Under the pieces are notes generated by a model. The model did not search any database. It was not told the origin of the DNA and saw nothing but the letters and a program-made list of their open reading frames with translations. DNA of 32,584 nt from Caldimonas tepidiphila. Its GTDB lineage: Bacteria; Pseudomonadota; Gammaproteobacteria; Burkholderiales; Burkholderiaceae_C. A program made the translations under genes and the position numbers. This document shows positions 8,162 through 15,324 of the stretch, in pieces. The stretch's first letter is position 1. Every line of letters begins with the position of its first letter. Where the stretch lies: NCBI RefSeq assembly GCF_003569765.1, contig NZ_QXMG01000064.1, positions 1-32,584 on the forward strand. Reading direction: 5' to 3'.

Positions 8162-8917
8162 TCAGTTGATCCAGCCGCCGTCGATAATCTGCGCGGTGCC
8201 GGTGGTGTAGGCCGACTCGTCGGAGGCGAGGTAGACCGCGAGCGCGGCGATCTCCTCGGCGCGGCCGAGCCGGCCCATCGGCTGGCGCGCGACGAAGGTG
8301 GCCTCGACCTGCTCGATGCTCTGGCCGCCGCTCTTGGCCAGCGCCAGCATGCGCTCGCGCAGCGACGGCGACTCGACGGTTCCGGGGCAGATCGCGTTGC
8401 AGCGCACGCCCTGCGCGACGTAGTCGGCCGCGACCGACTTGGTCAGCCCGATCACCGCGGCCTTGGTGGTGCCGTAGGCGAAGCGGTTGGGCACGCCCTT
8501 GATGCTCGACGCGACCGAGGCGACGTTGACGATCGAGCCGCCGCCGCGCGAGAGCATGCCGGGCAGGAAGGCGCGCGTGACGCGGTACATCGCGCGCACG
8601 TTGAGGTCGAGGGAGAAGTCGAAGGCCTCCTCGTCGCAGTCGAGCAGGCTGCCGTGGTGCACGTAGCCGGCGGCGTTGACGAGCACGTCCACCGGGCCGG
8701 CCGCATTGGCGGCGGCGACGACCGCGGCCGCGTCGCGCACGTCCAGGCGCAGCATCTCGACCGGCGCCTCGCCGGCGAGGCGGTCGAGCAGCTCGCCGTT
8801 GATGTCGGCGGCGATCACGCGCGCGCCCTCGCGGACGAAGGCGAGCGCGGTGGCGCGGCCGATGCCCTGGCCGGCGGCGGTGATGAAGGCGGTCTTGCCC
8901 TGCAGGCGCAGCGTCAT
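8162..8917 (-). CDS. DHRS6-like SDR, probably 2-keto-3-deoxy sugar-acid 4-dehydrogenase
   Basis: A 251-residue NAD-dependent short-chain dehydrogenase very like human DHRS6/BDH2 and the bacterial 2-keto-3-deoxy-L-fuconate dehydrogenases. Visible parts are the nucleotide loop ITAAGQGIGRATA, Asp38 favouring NAD, NVASVASS (Ser134), Tyr148-x3-Lys152 in AYGTTKAAV, and CPGTVESPSLRERM. Arg145 and Arg187 fall where DHRS6 binds a substrate carboxylate. The likely reaction is oxidation of C4 of a 2-keto-3-deoxy acid, giving the substrate for the FAH hydrolase that follows by 39 bp. The start at 8917 is chosen for its AAGGAG site; the frame stays open upstream into dctM without a family-like extension. 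Hydroxybutyrate dehydrogenase activity is an alternative. Confidence 0.87.
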   Translation of the reverse strand: MTLRLQGKTAFITAAGQGIGRATALAFVREGARVIAADINGELLDRLAGEAPVEMLRLDVRDAAAVVAAANAAGPVDVLVNAAGYVHHGSLLDCDEEAFDFSLDLNVRAMYRVTRAFLPGMLSRGGGSIVNVASVASSIKGVPNRFAYGTTKAAVIGLTKSVAADYVAQGVRCNAICPGTVESPSLRERMLALAKSGGQSIEQVEATFVARQPMGRLGRAEEIAALAVYLASDESAYTTGTAQIIDGGWIN

Positions 8918-8937
8918 TTCGTGGCTCCTTTCGTGTC

Positions 8938-10344
8938 TCACTTGATCATCCCGAGCTGCTGCGGCAGCCACAGCGTGAGCTGCGGCACGTAGGTGATCGC
9001 CACCAGCGCCAGCACCAGCGGCAGCAGCCAGGGCAGGATCACCGCGGTGGTGCGCTCGACCGACAGCCGCGAGATGCGTGCGAGCACGAACAGCACCATG
9101 CCCAGCGGCGGCGTCAGCAGGCCGATCATCAGGTTCAGCGTCAGGATCAGGCCGAAGTGGATCGGGTCGATGCCGAGCTTGAGCACGATCGGCAGCAGGA
9201 TCGGCACCAGGATCGTGATCGCGGCGATGGTGTCGATGAAGCAGCCGACGAAGAGGATCATCAGGTTGGCGAACAGCAGGAACAGCCACTTGTTCTGCGT
9301 CACCGACAGGATCCAGTCGGCCAGCATCTGCGCCGCCTGCGTGGTGGTCAGCAGCCACGCGAACACTGCGGCCGCGGTGACGATGAACAGCACCGAGGCG
9401 GTGGTCTCGATCGTCTCGAAGCTCGCCTTCAGCAGCGTGCGAAGCGTCATCGTGCGGTAGCGCACGAGGCCGAGGAACAGCGCCCAGAGCACCGCCGCGA
9501 CCGCCGCCTCGGTGGGCGTGAACCAGCCCATCGACATGCCGCCGATCAGGATCACCGGCGCCATCAGCGCCATCACCGCCGAGAAGTTGAAGCGCCAGTC
9601 GAGCGCGAGCAGCACCGCGAAGGCGATGCCGGCGGCGAGGTTGGCCGACATGCCGGCGCGCACCATCAGCCACACCGCGAGCGGGAAGGCGAGCACGATG
9701 CCGATCTCGAGGCCCGCGGCGCCGAGCCGCTTCCACTCGAAGCGCGTGTCGCCGCCCCAGCCGTTGCGGTGCGCGAACCAGGCCACCGTGCCCATCATCA
9801 GCAGTGTCATCACGATGCCGGGCAGGATGCCGGCGAGGAAGAGCGCGCCGATCGAGACGTTGGCCATCATCCCGTAGATCACGAAGGGCAGCGAGGGCGG
9901 GATGATCGGCCCGAGCGTGGCGGACGCGGCGGTCACGCCCACCGCGAACTCGGTGCGGTAGCCGTGCTCCTTCATCGCCTTGATCTCGATCGAGCCCAGG
10001 CCCGCGGCGTCCGCGACCGCGGTGCCCGACATGCCGGAGAAGATCACCGAGCCGACGATGTTGACCTGCGCGAGGCCGCCCTTCATCCAGCCCACCAGCG
10101 CGATCGCGAAGTCGTACATGCGCGAGGTGATGCCGGAGATGTTCATCAGGTTGCCGGCGAGGATGAAGAAGGGCACCGCCAGCAGCGGGAAGGACTCGAC
10201 GCCGGCGATCATGCGCTGCGCGACGACGATGTCGGGGACGGTGCCGGAGACGACGATGAACAGCAGCGAGGCGCCGGCCATCGCGACCGCCACCGGCAGG
10301 CCGACCAGCATGAGGGCGATGAAGGCGCCGATGAGTAGCAGCAT
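8938..10344 (-). CDS. dctM: TRAP transporter large permease, DctM family
   Basis: A 468-residue inner-membrane protein, the ion-coupled translocation subunit of a TRAP transporter. It starts with a hydrophobic helix (MLLLIGAFIALMLVGLPVAVAM) and has about a dozen hydrophobic segments. Family motifs are AVPFFILAGNLMN, IFSGMSGTAVADAAGLG, ATLGPIIPPSLPFVIYG, FTPTEAAVAA and LTPPLGMVLFV. It is slightly longer than the usual 425 or so residues. It lies 13 bp after dctQ and 20 bp before the SDR gene. With dctQ and dctP it forms a full importer for an organic or sugar acid, and the surrounding enzymes point to an aldonate or uronate. Confidence 0.95.
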   Translation of the reverse strand: MLLLIGAFIALMLVGLPVAVAMAGASLLFIVVSGTVPDIVVAQRMIAGVESFPLLAVPFFILAGNLMNISGITSRMYDFAIALVGWMKGGLAQVNIVGSVIFSGMSGTAVADAAGLGSIEIKAMKEHGYRTEFAVGVTAASATLGPIIPPSLPFVIYGMMANVSIGALFLAGILPGIVMTLLMMGTVAWFAHRNGWGGDTRFEWKRLGAAGLEIGIVLAFPLAVWLMVRAGMSANLAAGIAFAVLLALDWRFNFSAVMALMAPVILIGGMSMGWFTPTEAAVAAVLWALFLGLVRYRTMTLRTLLKASFETIETTASVLFIVTAAAVFAWLLTTTQAAQMLADWILSVTQNKWLFLLFANLMILFVGCFIDTIAAITILVPILLPIVLKLGIDPIHFGLILTLNLMIGLLTPPLGMVLFVLARISRLSVERTTAVILPWLLPLVLALVAITYVPQLTLWLPQQLGMIK

Positions 10345-10357
10345 GAGGGTCTCCCGC

Positions 10358-10993
10358 TCAGTCGATGAAGGCTTCGGGCCGCTCGAGCGCCGAGTAGCCG
10401 CGCCGCCAGTTCTGCACCGCGACCTGCAGCGCGCGCAGCGCCATCAGCACGAAGCCGGCGAACACGATCCAGTAGACATGGCTCTTGTTCCACGCGATGG
10501 TGGTCATCGGCTCGTTGTCGACCATCAGCGCGTAGCGCGCGACGAGCCAGGCCGCGTAGCCGAAGAAGCCGATCAGCGCCGCGTCCACCGCGGTCGACAG
10601 CGCGCGGCCGGCGCCGCCGGGCAGGCAGCGGTAGACGATGTTGACCTGGATGTGGCGGCAGCGCCGCACGCACATCGCCGAGCCGATGAAGACCACCGAG
10701 ATCAGGCAGTAGACCGCCAGCTCCTCGGTCCAGGCGAAGGAGTCGTTGAGCACGTAGCGGCTGAAGAACTGAAGGAACACGAGCCCGGCCATCAGCCAGA
10801 AGAAGCCGAGGCAGATCCAGTCCTCGACGCTGTACTGCGACAGGTTCACGTCCTGCGGCGCGTCGGCTTCGGCGAAGCTGCGCGCCAGCTCCTCGGGCGC
10901 GACCTCGTGGTGCGGGGTGGGCGGCGCGGGCGGCGCAGGCGGCTCGGCAGCGGGCGCGACGGCGCGCCCGGGCAGGGTGGTGGGGGCGGACAT
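10358..10993 (-). CDS. dctQ: TRAP transporter small permease, DctQ family
   Basis: A 211-residue membrane protein forming the small subunit of the TRAP transporter. Residues 1-30 are a Pro/Ala-rich tail that is probably cytoplasmic. Four hydrophobic helices follow, beginning near WICLGFFWLMAGLVFLQFFSRYV. The family segment FAWTEELAVYCLISVVFIGSA and the HIQVNIV stretch are clear. An AGGAG site precedes the ATG. A strong hairpin lies in the 81-bp gap from dctP. Downstream it is separated from dctM by only 13 bp, so the two membrane subunits are probably translated together. Confidence 0.92.
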   Translation of the reverse strand: MSAPTTLPGRAVAPAAEPPAPPAPPTPHHEVAPEELARSFAEADAPQDVNLSQYSVEDWICLGFFWLMAGLVFLQFFSRYVLNDSFAWTEELAVYCLISVVFIGSAMCVRRCRHIQVNIVYRCLPGGAGRALSTAVDAALIGFFGYAAWLVARYALMVDNEPMTTIAWNKSHVYWIVFAGFVLMALRALQVAVQNWRRGYSALERPEAFID

Positions 10994-11010
10994 GGTCGGT
11001 CTCCTGCGAT

Positions 11011-11047
11011 GCGGGGCGCACGGCCGCTCGTGCGGCGCGCGCCCCGC
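11011..11047 (-). other. Stem-loop between dctP and dctQ
   Basis: Perfect 9-bp arms GCGGGGCGC (11011-11019) and GCGCCCCGC (11039-11047) enclose a GC-rich 19-nt loop. No T-run follows, so it is not an ordinary terminator. In TRAP and ABC operons such hairpins after the binding-protein gene often protect the upstream message and raise the level of the binding protein relative to the permeases. That role is inferred here. Confidence 0.55.
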
Positions 11048-11074
11048 GGGACGGCGGGCGGGAGGAGCGAAGGC

Positions 11075-12061
11075 TCAGTTGCCGATGGCCTGGATGCGGT
11101 CCCAGTCCGACTTCTGGTAGCCGAACTGCTCGAAGGCGACGTTCTTGAGCACCGTGTCGCGGAACTCGGCGGTGTTGACCTCGGTGACCGAGAGGCCCTT
11201 GTCGCGGAAGACCTGCGCCAGCTCCTTCTCGCGCGCGGCGACCTCGCGCGAGGCGCGCGCCGCGGCCTCCTGCGCCACCTCGGCGAACAGCTTGCGGTCG
11301 GCCTCGGGCAGCTTCTTCCACAGCGCGCCGGAGATCACCGTGTTGAGGTGGTCGACGATGTGGCCGGTCAGCACGATGTGCTTCTGCACCTCGAAGAACT
11401 TCTTGGCCTCGATCGTCGGCAGCGGGTTCTCCTGCGCCTCGACGGTGCCGTTCTGCAGCGCGAGGTAGACCTCGGCGAAGGCGATCGGCGTGGTGTTGGC
11501 GCCGCAGGCGCGCGGCATCGCCAGGTAGGCCGGCACGTCGGGCACGCGGATCTTCAGGCCCTTCATGTCGGCGCACTTGGCGATCGGGCGGTTGCTGGTG
11601 GTGTGGCGCGTGCCGTAGTAGGTGGTGGCGAGGATCTGGTGGCCGGACTTCTGCTCGTAGCCGGCGGTCAGCTCCTTGTAGATGTCGCTCTTGGTGTAGG
11701 CGAGCAGGTGGTCGACGCTGCGGAAGGTGTAGGGGTAGTAGGTGACGCCGATGCGCGGGAAGCTCTTCGCGGCGAAGCTCGAGCCCGAGATGATCATGTC
11801 CACGGTGCCGAGCGTCAGGCCCTGGTTGATGTCGTTTTCCTTGCCGAGCTGCGAGGCCGGGTAGACGTCGATGTGGTACTTGCCGTTGCTGCGCTTCTTG
11901 ATCTCCTCGCCGGCCCACACCGACCACTTGTGGAAGGGCTCCGAGGTCTCGTAGACGTGCGCCCACTTCAGCTTGGTCTGCGCCTGCAGCGGCGCGCTCG
12001 CGAGCAGCGTCGCCGCCAGGGCGGAGAAGCCGATCAGGGTGTTCATGGCCTTGCGCTTCAT
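11075..12061 (-). CDS. dctP: TRAP transporter substrate-binding protein, DctP family
   Basis: A 328-residue periplasmic binding protein. The signal peptide (MKRKAMNTLIGFSALAATLL, with cleavage probably after LQAQ) leads into a DctP domain with the early motif LKWAHVYETSEPFHK, the segment LGKENDINQGLTLGTVDMI, and LKIRVPDVPAYLAM, whose Arg usually binds the substrate carboxylate. ALQNGTVEAQENPLPTI is the standard downstream motif. The start at 12061 is preceded by AGAGGAG; the frame is open further upstream only as a shadow of the dehydrogenase gene. It is the first of the three transporter genes and, with the GntR regulator two genes before it, suggests uptake of a sugar acid. Confidence 0.93.
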   Translation of the reverse strand: MKRKAMNTLIGFSALAATLLASAPLQAQTKLKWAHVYETSEPFHKWSVWAGEEIKKRSNGKYHIDVYPASQLGKENDINQGLTLGTVDMIISGSSFAAKSFPRIGVTYYPYTFRSVDHLLAYTKSDIYKELTAGYEQKSGHQILATTYYGTRHTTSNRPIAKCADMKGLKIRVPDVPAYLAMPRACGANTTPIAFAEVYLALQNGTVEAQENPLPTIEAKKFFEVQKHIVLTGHIVDHLNTVISGALWKKLPEADRKLFAEVAQEAAARASREVAAREKELAQVFRDKGLSVTEVNTAEFRDTVLKNVAFEQFGYQKSDWDRIQAIGN

Positions 12062-12105
12062 GGTTGTCTCCTCTGCGGTGGTCTTCGGGGGGAATGCGCC
12101 GTTGT

Positions 12106-13149
12106 TCAGCCGGCGACGAGTTGGACCTTGGTGCTGCGCGTGCGGTCGAGCGCGAGCTCGAAGGCTTCGCGGGCGCGCGAGATCGGGATCTGGGCGGTGA
12201 TGAGCGGCCGCACGTCGGCGCGGCGCGTGCGGATGAAGCGCACCGCGGCGTCGAACTCGCCGTTGGCGCGGAAGGCGCCGATGTAGTCGAGCTCGCGCAC
12301 CATCACCTCGTTGGCGGGGAAGGGGACGCTCGCGGGCAGCGTGCCGACCTGCACGACGCGCCCGCCGCGGCGCACCGCGGCGAGGCAGGCGGCGAGCGCG
12401 GCGGGGCTGCCGGCGGCCTCGATCGCGACGTCGGCCCAGCCGCGCAGTGCGTCCGGCAGCGCGTCGCCGGCGGCCAGCGCCCGGTCGGCGCCGACCTCGC
12501 GCGCCAGCGCCTGGGCGCGCTCGCCCGGGTCGAGCGCGACGACCTCGGCGGCGCCGGCCAGGCGCGCGGCGATCACGCACATGCAGCCGATCGTGCCGGC
12601 GCCGGTGACGAGCACGCGCTGCCCGAGCAGCTCGCCCGCGCGCCGCACCGCGTGCAGCCCGACCGACAGCGGCTCGGCGCAGGCGATCTCGCCGAGCGAG
12701 ACCTCGGGCTCGTCCACCGGTGTGAGCTGGCGCTCGTCCATGACGAAGCGCTCGCGGAACATGCCCTGCGCATGCGGGAAGCGCGCCGCGCTGCCGAGGA
12801 AGCGCATGTCGCGGCACAGGTTGGCGCGGCCGGCGCGGCAGTCCTCGCAGCGGCCGCAGGGGTGGGAGGGATCGATCGCGACCTTCTGGCCGGGGCGCAC
12901 GCGGCTCACCGCGCTGCCGACGCGCGCGACCACGCCCGAGGCCTCGTGCCCCGGCACGAAGGGCTCGCGGATCGCGAAGGCGCCGGCGCGGCCCTCGCGG
13001 TAGTAGTGCAGGTCCGAGCCGCAGATGCCGCCGGCGCCGAGCTGCAGCTCGACCTCGTGCGGGCCGGGTTCGGCCGCCGCGCAGGGCTCGAGCCGCAGGT
13101 CGAGCGCGCCGTGCAGCGTGCAGGCGAGCGAGGGGGCGAGGGAGGTCAT
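12106..13149 (-). CDS. Zinc-dependent L-idonate 5-dehydrogenase-like enzyme
   Basis: A 347-residue zinc medium-chain dehydrogenase. Catalytic zinc ligands are seen as Cys43 in GGICGSDLHYY, His68-Glu69 in PGHE and Glu159 in EPLS. The four structural-zinc cysteines are 98, 101, 104 and 112. The nucleotide loop VTGAGTIG is near 181-188. FLGSAARFPHAQGMFRE is characteristic of the L-idonate 5-dehydrogenase subgroup, which oxidises L-idonate to 5-ketogluconate. It lies between gntR (22 bp) and dctP (44 bp). With the RspB-like gene it gives this operon two sugar-acid dehydrogenases, suggesting that at least two aldonates can enter. L-gulonate or other polyol acids are alternative substrates. No strong ribosome site precedes the ATG. 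Confidence 0.85.
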   Translation of the reverse strand: MTSLAPSLACTLHGALDLRLEPCAAAEPGPHEVELQLGAGGICGSDLHYYREGRAGAFAIREPFVPGHEASGVVARVGSAVSRVRPGQKVAIDPSHPCGRCEDCRAGRANLCRDMRFLGSAARFPHAQGMFRERFVMDERQLTPVDEPEVSLGEIACAEPLSVGLHAVRRAGELLGQRVLVTGAGTIGCMCVIAARLAGAAEVVALDPGERAQALAREVGADRALAAGDALPDALRGWADVAIEAAGSPAALAACLAAVRRGGRVVQVGTLPASVPFPANEVMVRELDYIGAFRANGEFDAAVRFIRTRRADVRPLITAQIPISRAREAFELALDRTRSTKVQLVAG

Positions 13150-13171
13150 GCGGGCCTTTCGGTGAAGGGGC

Positions 13172-13891
13172 TCAGCGCGCGAGCGGCTCGCACTCGGGCG
13201 CGGTGGGCCACGCGGCGGCGAAGCGGTCGTGCGAGTTCTGCAGGTGCGCGTGCATCGCGGCGCTGGCGCCCGCCGGGTCGTGCGCGGCGATCGCGTCGAC
13301 CACCGCCTGGTGCTCGGCCAGCGCGGTGCGCCAGCTCGGCTCGTTCTCGAAGTGCTGGCCGAGCTGCTGGAACAGCGGGTTGTTGCGCTCGTCGAACAGC
13401 TCGCTGACGATGCGCAGCAACGGGCCGTTGTCGGCCGCCTCGGCGATGCGCACGTGGAACAGCCGGTCGGCGCGCAGCGGCATCTCGCCGCGCCCGATCG
13501 CCGCATCCATCAGCGCGAGCGACTCGCGCAGCCCGTCGAGCTGCGCCCGGTTCATCGAGCTCGCGGCGATCGCCGCCATCTGGCACTCGACCACCTGGCG
13601 CGCGCGGATGATCTCGAAGGGGCCGAAGGCGTTGTCGAGCCGGGGGCTCGGTTCGCTGTCGCTCTCCAGCACGTGGATGCCGGAGCCCACGCGCACCTCT
13701 ACCAGGCCCTCGACCTCGAGCGCGATCAGCGCCTCGCGCACCGAGGGCCGCGACACGCCGAACTGCGTCGCGAGCTCGCGCTCGGGCGGCAGGCGCGAGC
13801 CGACCGGGAACTCGCCGCTGCGGATCAGCGCGCGCAGCTGGTCGGCGATCTGGCGGTAGAGCCGGCGGGGTTCGATGCTCTGGATCGGCAT
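13172..13891 (-). CDS. GntR/FadR-family transcriptional regulator of the sugar-acid operon
   Basis: A 239-residue regulator with an N-terminal winged helix (about 8-75: LYRQIADQLRALI, GSRLPPERELATQFGVSRPSVREAL, GLVEVRVGSGIHV) and a C-terminal FCD ligand domain. The domain shows His-rich metal-site segments DRLFHVRIAEAADN, EHQAVVDAIAAHD and MHAHLQNSHDRF. This is the FadR subgroup that includes UxuR, ExuR and LldR, which usually repress and release DNA when a sugar acid binds. Its ATG lies 2 bp after the stop of the RspB-like gene, so translation is probably coupled. A candidate operator palindrome sits at 14921-14936 before that first gene, so the regulator would control its own operon. Confidence 0.92.
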   Translation of the reverse strand: MPIQSIEPRRLYRQIADQLRALIRSGEFPVGSRLPPERELATQFGVSRPSVREALIALEVEGLVEVRVGSGIHVLESDSEPSPRLDNAFGPFEIIRARQVVECQMAAIAASSMNRAQLDGLRESLALMDAAIGRGEMPLRADRLFHVRIAEAADNGPLLRIVSELFDERNNPLFQQLGQHFENEPSWRTALAEHQAVVDAIAAHDPAGASAAMHAHLQNSHDRFAAAWPTAPECEPLAR

Positions 13892-13893
13892 GG

Positions 13894-14901
13894 TCACAGC
13901 TCCACCAGCGCCTTGATCGCGCCGGCCGCGGGGTCGGCGAGCTCGGCGAAGCGTTCGGGCAGCTCGTCGAAGGCGAGCCGGTGCGTGGCCAGCAGCGCGG
14001 TCGGCACGCGGCCGGCGCGCATCTCGCGCAGCACGCGCTCGAAGTCCTGCGGCGCGGCGTTGCGGCTGGCCAGCAGCGTCATCTCGCGCTTGTGGAACTC
14101 GGGGTCGCTGAAGCGGATGTCGCTCGCCACCACGGAGATCAGCACGTAGCTGCCGCCGTGCGCGACGAGCTCGAAGCCGCGCTCCATCGCGCCCGGGTTG
14201 CCGGTGGCGTCGAACACGGTCTCGAAGAACTCGCCGCCGGTGCGCGCCGACAGCGCCGCGAGGTCCTCGTCGCCGAGCCGAACCGTGTGCAGCCCGAGCT
14301 GCTCGCGGCAGAAGGCGAGGCGGTCCTCGCGCAGGTCGAGCACCGTGACCTCGGCGCCGTCGAGCCGCGCGAAGATCGCCGCGGCCAGCCCGATCGGGCC
14401 GGCGCCGACCACCAGCGCGTGGCGGCCGGGCTCGAGCCGCGCGCGGCGCACCGCGTGCGCGCCGATGGCGAGGAACTCGATCATCGCGGCCTCGTCGAGG
14501 CCGATGCCGTCGGCGCGGTGCACGAAGGCCTGCGGCACCGCGACCTGCTCGGCCAGCGCGCCGTCGACGTGCACGCCGAGCACCTTCAGCGCGGTGCAGC
14601 AGTTGGGCTTGTCGCGCCGGCAGGCGAGGCAGCTGCCGCAGGACAGGTAGGGCCGCACGTAGACCGCATCGCCCGCGCGCAGCGCGCTGCCCTCGGGCGC
14701 CTCGATCACCTCGCCGGAGAACTCGTGGCCCATCACGCGCGGGTAGCTCAGGTAGGGCTGGCGGCCGGCGTAGATGTGCAGGTCGGTGCCGCACACGCCG
14801 ACGCGGCGCACCCGCAGCAGCACCTCGTCGGCGCCGCGCTGCGGCACGGGCCGCTGCCGCAGCACCAGGGCTCCGGGCCGATCGCAGACGATGGTTTTCA
14901 T
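13894..14901 (-). CDS. RspB-like zinc alcohol dehydrogenase (L-gulonate/L-galactonate 5-dehydrogenase type)
   Basis: A 335-residue zinc medium-chain dehydrogenase similar to E. coli RspB and L-galactonate oxidoreductases. Catalytic-zinc residues Cys37 (GVCGTDLH) and His59-Glu60 (VMGHEFSG) and structural cysteines 88, 91, 94 and 102 are present. VLGVHVDGALAEQVAVP and FHKREMTLLASRNA are subgroup marks. I place the start at 14901 (MKTIVCDRPG), where the family begins; the frame is open 25 codons further upstream but that part has no family character and would cover the promoter. It is the first gene of the operon. Known RspB relatives next to ManD-family genes oxidise L-gulonate to D-fructuronate, which UxuB and ManD could then take to KDG. 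That pathway is inferred here. Confidence 0.87.
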   Translation of the reverse strand: MKTIVCDRPGALVLRQRPVPQRGADEVLLRVRRVGVCGTDLHIYAGRQPYLSYPRVMGHEFSGEVIEAPEGSALRAGDAVYVRPYLSCGSCLACRRDKPNCCTALKVLGVHVDGALAEQVAVPQAFVHRADGIGLDEAAMIEFLAIGAHAVRRARLEPGRHALVVGAGPIGLAAAIFARLDGAEVTVLDLREDRLAFCREQLGLHTVRLGDEDLAALSARTGGEFFETVFDATGNPGAMERGFELVAHGGSYVLISVVASDIRFSDPEFHKREMTLLASRNAAPQDFERVLREMRAGRVPTALLATHRLAFDELPERFAELADPAAGAIKALVEL

Positions 14902-14920
14902 GTTCAAGAGGACAAGTGGT

Positions 14921-14936
14921 AAGGCCAATTGACCTT
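14921..14936. promoter_or_regulatory. Candidate operator palindrome of the GntR/FadR regulator
   Basis: The 16-bp segment AAGGCCAATTGACCTT is a near-perfect palindrome (AAGG-Y-CAATTG-R-CCTT, one mismatched pair). It lies 19 bp upstream of the first ATG of the left operon and directly after the candidate -10 element, where a bound repressor would block transcription. FadR-family operators are usually short palindromes of this kind. The match to a specific regulator is inferred from position. Confidence 0.5.
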
Positions 14937-14937
14937 G

Positions 14938-14966
14938 ACGATAGGCAAGGCGGCAGGCACCGGCAA
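14938..14966 (-). promoter_or_regulatory. Candidate sigma70 promoter of the left operon
   Basis: On the minus strand TTGCCG (14961-14966) and TATCGT (14938-14943) are separated by 17 bp, with four of six consensus bases in each hexamer. The predicted start falls in the palindrome at 14921-14936. This is the only upstream region of size before the 13 closely spaced minus-strand genes. The spacing is ideal, but hexamer matches of this quality are not rare. Confidence 0.45.
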
Positions 14967-15128
14967 GCGGGAACAAACCCTGCCGGGGAAAACCCGCTGC
15001 CCCGCTGCCCCGCAGCGCGGGCGGCGCTCGCGGCCCTCAAGTCCTCGCCGCGGCGGCCGATATCGGACGAGGCGGGGCCGCAGGCGCCGCCTCGCCGCTA
15101 CCGGCCGCTCGCTTTCGAACCACCGACC

Positions 15129-15305
15129 ATGCTGATCGCCGCCCTCATCGTCTTCGTCGTCCTGGCCACGCTGCTCGCCGTCGGGCTGCTGCGCGGCGGG
15201 GGGCGCCTGGACGAGGGCGAGGAGGAGCCGGACGCGTGGCGCGATGCGCGGGACGAGGACCGGGCGGACGGCGAGCCCGGCCGGGGCGTGCCGCGGCGGG
15301 ATTGA
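15129..15305 (+). CDS. Possible small single-pass membrane protein
   Basis: A 58-residue frame beginning with a hydrophobic helix (MLIAALIVFVVLATLLAVGLL) and continuing as a highly charged Asp/Glu/Arg tail. The pattern of one N-terminal membrane helix plus a polar tail is credible for a small inner-membrane protein. There is no clear ribosome site, and I do not recognise a family. It lies between the divergent start of the left operon and the convergent end of the orphan dctP, 19 bp from the latter's stop. It could be chance, as long open frames are common at this GC content. Confidence 0.35.
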   Translation: MLIAALIVFVVLATLLAVGLLRGGGRLDEGEEEPDAWRDARDEDRADGEPGRGVPRRD

Positions 15306-15324
15306 GCCCGCGCGGGCAGCGCGA

